NCBI GenBank assembly: GCA_964453665.1
Contig: CAYVQT010000032.1
Location: forward strand, 1 to 38,449
DNA length: 38,449 bases
From: DAOUTY01 sp964453665
Lineage (GTDB): Bacteria; Chloroflexota; Dehalococcoidia; SZUA-161
Direction: 5' to 3'
Positions within the stretch are counted from its first letter, which is position 1; each line of letters opens with the position of its first letter. A model generated the notes under the pieces. It made no database searches and was not told where the DNA came from. It was given only the letters and a program-made list of their open reading frames with translations. The position numbers and the translations under genes were made by a program. Of this stretch, positions 34,762 to 38,449 are shown one piece after another.

Positions 34762-34917
34762 ATGCAGGAAAGACGGAAGGGTCAGCGCAGAGTAACAGTC
34801 GAACGCCGGAAGGGAGACCGGCGGGTGACGCAATTAACAGTGAAAGTAGAGCGGAGGGTCGGCGGGGAAAGACGGAAGGGTGAGCGGAGAGCGCAGGGGG
34901 ACAGACGCAAGGCGTAG
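34762..34917 (+). CDS. 51-residue Arg-rich repeat protein
   Basis: A short gene with a strong ribosome site, GGGAGGGG, six bases before the ATG. The product is almost entirely built from variants of ERRKGxRR (copies beginning near residues 3, 14, 30, 36 and 46), with VTV and LTVKV linkers in the middle and no hydrophobic segment. Net charge is very high and positive, suggesting nucleic-acid or membrane-phosphate binding, or a small structural tail. Repeats at the DNA level (GAGCGGA, GAAAGACGGAAGGGT) show internal duplication. It lies between two methyltransferase groups on the same strand. Confidence 0.6.
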   Translation: MQERRKGQRRVTVERRKGDRRVTQLTVKVERRVGGERRKGERRAQGDRRKA

Positions 34918-35053
34918 GACACACAGGCAGAGCGCGCACGTGCGTATCTCCCGGACCCGCATCGGATGCACCGTGCCGAAGGACTGTTTTTAGATGACCT
35001 GCCCGGGCAGGAGTAGCACCGGAAGCCTGAACGACTATAAGGAGCAAATATCA

Positions 35054-35584
35054 ATGGATAGACCAATGAGCGGCCTGGAATTCAGATTCATGGCCCTGGG
35101 ATATAAGTTGCGTGATTATTTCAAGCCCCGCGAGGATGTCCTGAGAGAAGTGGACATAGTACCGGGCTCGAAAATACTGGACTTCGGGTGCGGCCCCGGC
35201 AGCTACACCGTGATCGCCGCTGAGCGAACGGGTACAACGGGGAAAGTCTACGCTCTGGACATCCACCCTGTTGCTCTTCAGATGGTACGGAGTTCCGCTT
35301 CAAAGAGAGGGCTGAAAAACATCGAGACCATCCAGTCCGATTGCGCAACCGGCCTGCAAAACAGCAGCATAGACCTCGTCTTAATGTACGACATCTTTCA
35401 TGGCCTGAGCGAGCCCAACGCGGTTTTAGAGGAGATACACAGGGTGCTGAAACCGGGCGGGACCCTGTCGTTCAGCGACCATCACATGAAGAAAGACGAA
35501 ATCATAGCCAGGATTACAAAGACGGGCCTTTTCCGCATGTCGGAAAGGGGCAAAAATACAATCAGCTTCTCGAAAGCCGGGTAG
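35054..35584 (+). CDS. class I SAM-dependent methyltransferase
   Basis: A 176-residue methyltransferase from the ATG at 35054, with AAGGAG ten bases upstream. Motif I is ILDFGCGPGSYT near residue 41, with YALDIHPVALQMV, IQSDCATGLQNSSIDLVLMYD and VLKPGGTLSFSDHH following. The protein is short at the C-terminus (no long cap). It shares the local strand with the Arg-rich gene but not obviously its function. Acceptor unknown. Confidence 0.87.
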   Translation: MDRPMSGLEFRFMALGYKLRDYFKPREDVLREVDIVPGSKILDFGCGPGSYTVIAAERTGTTGKVYALDIHPVALQMVRSSASKRGLKNIETIQSDCATGLQNSSIDLVLMYDIFHGLSEPNAVLEEIHRVLKPGGTLSFSDHHMKKDEIIARITKTGLFRMSERGKNTISFSKAG

Positions 35585-35617
35585 TGCCTGGCAACTTCCT
35601 TTATTGTTCCTTTTTCA

Positions 35618-35697
35618 GCCAAAAAGTTGGAGCTGGCAGCTAGCTCTGTCTTTTGGCAAGCCTTTTCCCCGTAACCTTATACACGGGCATAGCTTGC
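35618..35697. other. two adjacent inverted repeats at the end of the methyltransferase gene
   Basis: First, GCCAAAA...TTTTGGC arms (35618-35624 and 35651-35657) enclose a GAGCT/AGCTC inner pair, followed by CCTTTTCCCC. Second, GCAAGC (35656-35661) pairs with GCTTGC (35692-35697) around a nested CCCGT/ACGGG pair. One may be the methyltransferase terminator. The pair stands where composition changes to AT-rich DNA and could also mark an island border or a structured RNA. Remaining sequence to 35869 shows no gene. Confidence 0.4.
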
Positions 35698-35869
35698 GCC
35701 TCGTTCGAAACTGTCAAGCGGGTTTAAGCTGAACAGAATGGATGATTGTTCACCGACCTTCTGAAATTTGAAATTGGTTTCCGATTTTGTTCATGATTCT
35801 CTCATGATGTAATAAATTTAATCACGACTCATTCTTCAAGTCAACACAAGAAGAATAAAGCAGTATAGC

Positions 35870-36430
35870 CTAGATTCTATTCAGATCAGACCTTGCAATA
35901 TACACCACAATTTGACGTGTTAATTCCGCGTCTGTTCTGGCTCGATGTATTTTAGGTGGTAGCTTTATATTACACCTTTTCGCAGCAACTTCTAATTTAT
36001 GCCAACGATATTCTCCGCGGTAATGATTCCACTCGCCGAAGAACTCAGCACACATATGCATTGCACAATAAACATCCTCATTGAGTTCAACTTTCATATT
36101 GTGTGCTTTTGCCGATTGCTCAAGCATTCGAATATCATACTCTGCATTATATGTAACGATTATTCGATTATGGGTAATGTCCAAAAGTCTAGGTAACATA
36201 TCGGCAAATGAAGGCGCATTAGATAAATCGCTTTCACTGATTCCGTGGATTGTTGATGCAGCAATGGATATAGATACTGTAGGCTTAATTAGCGTGTCCA
36301 AGAGGGGGGTCCCATCACTATCAAGAACAGCTATCTCTACTATCTCGTCAGTCGAACCTAATCCCGTGGTCTCTGTATCTAGAAATAAAGCTTCTCTCGC
36401 CAGGAGTTGTCTGGCTAGTTCAGAGACCAT
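35870..36430 (-). CDS. DEDDh 3'-5' exonuclease (DnaQ/RNase T-like), third gene of the reverse-transcriptase cassette
   Basis: A 186-residue single-domain exonuclease from the ATG at 36430; a GTG two codons upstream is possible. The catalytic residues are complete: Asp18 and Glu20 in FLDTETTG, Asp99 in TYNAEYDIRML, His162 and Asp167 in HRARTDAEL. The family digests single-stranded DNA or RNA from the 3' end with two metal ions. It lacks the partner-binding tail of replicative epsilon. It starts 14 bases after the reverse-transcriptase stop and shares that gene's AT-rich composition, so it was probably acquired and is expressed with it. It may trim or degrade the reverse transcript, or act as the toxic effector. 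Confidence 0.88.
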   Translation of the reverse strand: MVSELARQLLAREALFLDTETTGLGSTDEIVEIAVLDSDGTPLLDTLIKPTVSISIAASTIHGISESDLSNAPSFADMLPRLLDITHNRIIVTYNAEYDIRMLEQSAKAHNMKVELNEDVYCAMHMCAEFFGEWNHYRGEYRWHKLEVAAKRCNIKLPPKIHRARTDAELTRQIVVYIARSDLNRI

Positions 36431-36444
36431 CTTCACTCAACTAC

Positions 36445-38193
36445 TTAAGAACCAGAATCCGAAAATAATAAAGCTTCTAGAGGGATGTCTTCCATATCGC
36501 TGAATCTAGAACTAAGTATATCCCGCATTTTGTCTGCCGATTCGTCTAGTTGCAAGGTGCGAATCTCATCTTCAAACTGTTGATCACGTATGAGTCGTTT
36601 ACAAGGAGTAGATAACTGGCAAAATTTAACTAATTCGGAATTCGCTTGAGCCAGACTGTTCACCCATGCGTCGGATACTGTGATTACATCTAATAATGCC
36701 AATGTGCATACACTGTCAAGTATTCTATCTGAGTTTAAGAGTTCTAAGTCATATTCAGGATAGCCCTCGTAACCTAACTCACGGTATAAGGAGGCGAATG
36801 TGGCAATTGCCGGTCCAGGTAGTTGCAAGATTGGGTCTAGTCGTTTGGTCATAATTGCTTTAATTAAACTTCGATATTCAAAGAACTCTTCAACATCAGG
36901 AGTTAAACCGAGTAGGTCTTGAAATTCGTGAATTGGCATAAGATAAAGCAGACGGTTTAAAAGATATCGAAGCCGTTGCACTCTGAGTTTTCTTATTATC
37001 CCATGGGCACGTGCCCCTTGTACATCTATATGTTTAGCAGCTTCGAAAAAATCTCTCCTTAATTGGATAGCGGTTTTAATAAGCTTTGGCTCATCATCGA
37101 ATATAAATTGGATAAAGAAGTTAGGTAATTTCCCCGGCGAATCATGAATATATTGCCCCATATACCTCTGGAATCTCCCGTAGTGTGCATCTTGAGACAA
37201 ACGCTGCAGCGGCATTGGTATGCCTTTTTCTCTAAATTCTCTTTGCAATGATTTCAGTTTATATGGCCTATGCCAAAGAAAAAATCTGACTCTGCGAAAT
37301 AAATCTTCAAAATTCTCCCCTAAAACTTGCTCTGTATGTATGTTATCTAACCACTCTTGTGAAGACACTTTGTCACGTTTTCCCTCTTCACTGTGTAATG
37401 AAAAATCTTCTTCTCTAATCAATTTCTCAAGTTCATTTTGTGCATTCTGAATTTCCTGGGGTTCTACGACAATGAAAATATCATCAACGTACCTAAGATA
37501 CCGATCCTTAAATTTTGTACTCATCTGATCATCAACGTGTTCCAATGCAATGTTGCCAAATATGTGACCTAACGCTGGACCTATAGGCACACCTTTGTCG
37601 GGAATTTGTAGCATCTTCTGGCAAATCGTGCCTACGATTTCACTGGAGGTACTCAAGGCAGATTTGCTTATATGGCTTTCAAGGCGTTTGTAGACAATAT
37701 CTGTATGGATGGAGGGATAGAAGTCTTTGATATCATGTACCAAAACGACGTAATTAGAGTTCGTTTGTAATAACGAAGAAACTTTATGTTGTCGAGCATT
37801 ATATCCTGGAAAGAAATAGCGGTAACTTCGGCCTTCTTTCGCATTTCTTGGCCACTGATAACTAAATACGCAAGACCGATTGGCCAGTCCCTCTAACGCA
37901 GAAAGTAATTTAAGAACATACGCTTCCCCAAGTGCCGAAGATGCACTAGCAGCATAAAACTCCCTGTATTCTATTTCTCCTTTAGAATCAAAGCCTTTAA
38001 ATCGGAAAAAACGACGATATCTACATAATTCTCCCATTGGCAGTTTTCGTAGTAAAAAGGCTTCCAAATAATCAGACTGTTTTGATTGCGGAAGTTGCTG
38101 AAGAAATAAGCGTAAAGCTATATAAGTAGGCATATAAAGCGAGCGCCAATGATTCAAAGCGCGTACGGCTAAATTACCAGAATCTTCATTCAT
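36445..38193 (-). CDS. reverse transcriptase with long C-terminal helical domain (defence-type candidate)
   Basis: A 582-residue RNA-dependent DNA polymerase. The fingers-palm region (about 120-300) has motif A VHDIKDFYPSI (Asp154), motif B GVPIGPALGH (about 201-210) and motif C RYVDDIF with Asp237 and Asp238; all catalytic aspartates are present. Residues 1-110 and 300-582 are largely helical, with no integrase, maturase, HNH or protease signature. This rules against a group II intron or retrotransposon enzyme, and the retron VTG motif is not seen. The architecture resembles the Abi/UG 'defence-associated' reverse transcriptases with helical-repeat tails, but I cannot assign a known group. 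AT-rich composition sets it apart from the left 35 kb. A small ORF ends nine bases upstream and an exonuclease follows. Confidence 0.9.
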   Translation of the reverse strand: MNEDSGNLAVRALNHWRSLYMPTYIALRLFLQQLPQSKQSDYLEAFLLRKLPMGELCRYRRFFRFKGFDSKGEIEYREFYAASASSALGEAYVLKLLSALEGLANRSCVFSYQWPRNAKEGRSYRYFFPGYNARQHKVSSLLQTNSNYVVLVHDIKDFYPSIHTDIVYKRLESHISKSALSTSSEIVGTICQKMLQIPDKGVPIGPALGHIFGNIALEHVDDQMSTKFKDRYLRYVDDIFIVVEPQEIQNAQNELEKLIREEDFSLHSEEGKRDKVSSQEWLDNIHTEQVLGENFEDLFRRVRFFLWHRPYKLKSLQREFREKGIPMPLQRLSQDAHYGRFQRYMGQYIHDSPGKLPNFFIQFIFDDEPKLIKTAIQLRRDFFEAAKHIDVQGARAHGIIRKLRVQRLRYLLNRLLYLMPIHEFQDLLGLTPDVEEFFEYRSLIKAIMTKRLDPILQLPGPAIATFASLYRELGYEGYPEYDLELLNSDRILDSVCTLALLDVITVSDAWVNSLAQANSELVKFCQLSTPCKRLIRDQQFEDEIRTLQLDESADKMRDILSSRFSDMEDIPLEALLFSDSGS

Positions 38194-38202
38194 CTCTTGT
38201 CG

Positions 38203-38442
38203 CTAGGCTCTTTTATATCGGTAGACTAACACCCTGCATGGTAATTTGCGCTTCTGCAAAGGGTTATACCAGTAATACGTGTGCGCAAATGGGCTTTCTG
38301 TGGGACGCTTAATCCACAGTGCTCGTTGAATTTTCTGGAAAAAAGTCTCGGCTCCGAGCATTTCTGGTTCAACCCATACCACTGTACATTTTTTAGGGTA
38401 AAGTTTTAAATTAGCCACCTGGATATGGGATAATGGTGGCAT
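38203..38442 (-). CDS. small ORF upstream of the reverse transcriptase, possibly partial
   Basis: A 79-codon frame from the ATG at 38442 whose stop lies nine bases before the reverse-transcriptase ATG, which suggests translational coupling. The frame remains open to the right edge of the window, so the true start may be outside. The product is basic and aromatic-rich (FFQKIQRALWIKRP and TYYWYNPLQKRKLP) with no known motif. It may be a partner of the reverse transcriptase or the end of a larger protein. Confidence 0.5.
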   Translation of the reverse strand: MPPLSHIQVANLKLYPKKCTVVWVEPEMLGAETFFQKIQRALWIKRPTESPFAHTYYWYNPLQKRKLPCRVLVYRYKRA

Positions 38443-38449
38443 GATTGGT

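Noticed and set aside
36445..38193. Retron or group II intron reverse transcriptase
   Set aside because: The protein is much longer than retron enzymes, lacks the VTG thumb motif and has no maturase or HNH region; no msr/msd-like inverted repeat was seen in the available flanks.

Overview
The window looks like chromosomal DNA of an anaerobic, moderately GC-rich bacterium, most plausibly a Chloroflexota (Dehalococcoidia-like) lineage. This is inferred from the mix of ferredoxin-dependent 2-oxoacid oxidoreductase, B12-dependent acyl-CoA mutase, trehalose synthase TreT, ferredoxin:thioredoxin reductase and many lipid-anchored beta-propeller proteins, and from short dispersed palindromes in the gaps. 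No rRNA, tRNA or CRISPR array was seen. Taxonomy was not tested by any search. Layout: 1-5.6 kb holds a lipoprotein hydrolase and an acyl-CoA/redox group (a crotonase-fold protein, an SDR and a FadH-like flavoenzyme) followed by a GNAT acetyltransferase. 5.8-11.6 kb carries a truncated membrane-gene remnant and large surface lipoproteins, including a PKD/Big/TolB-propeller/HtrA-type protease fusion and an SBBP-repeat propeller with a membrane partner. 11.6-19 kb has a frame-disrupted acetyltransferase, a B12-binding radical SAM protein, an SMR transporter, two membrane proteins (one built from internal repeats) and TreT. 19-24 kb has a repeat-rich gap, a glutaredoxin/ferredoxin:thioredoxin-reductase pair and a shortened pyruvate phosphate dikinase. 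24-26.3 kb encodes a cell-surface protein with four InlB-B-like repeats.

From 26.7 to 31.6 kb lies a probable operon: the gamma, delta, alpha and beta subunits of a 2-oxoacid:ferredoxin oxidoreductase, then a B12 acyl-CoA mutase large subunit. Counting residues against methylmalonyl-CoA mutase gives Phe89 and Gln207 with His244 retained. This is the isobutyryl-CoA mutase signature rather than the methylmalonyl one (Tyr89/Arg207). Together the operon could convert a branched 2-oxoacid such as 2-oxoisovalerate to isobutyryl-CoA and then n-butyryl-CoA, with reduced ferredoxin as the second product. 31.6-35.6 kb has a hydrolase, an SDR, two SAM methyltransferases, a duplicated AbrB-like protein and an unlisted 51-residue Arg-rich repeat protein.

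From about 35.7 kb to the right edge the DNA becomes visibly AT-richer and carries a compact minus-strand cassette: a small ORF, a 582-residue reverse transcriptase with an intact YVDD active site and a long helical C-terminal extension, and a DEDDh (DnaQ-like) 3'-5' exonuclease. The cassette looks horizontally acquired, resembles the organisation of defence reverse transcriptases, and is the best candidate here for an undescribed system. It is cut by the window edge, so its full gene content is unknown.
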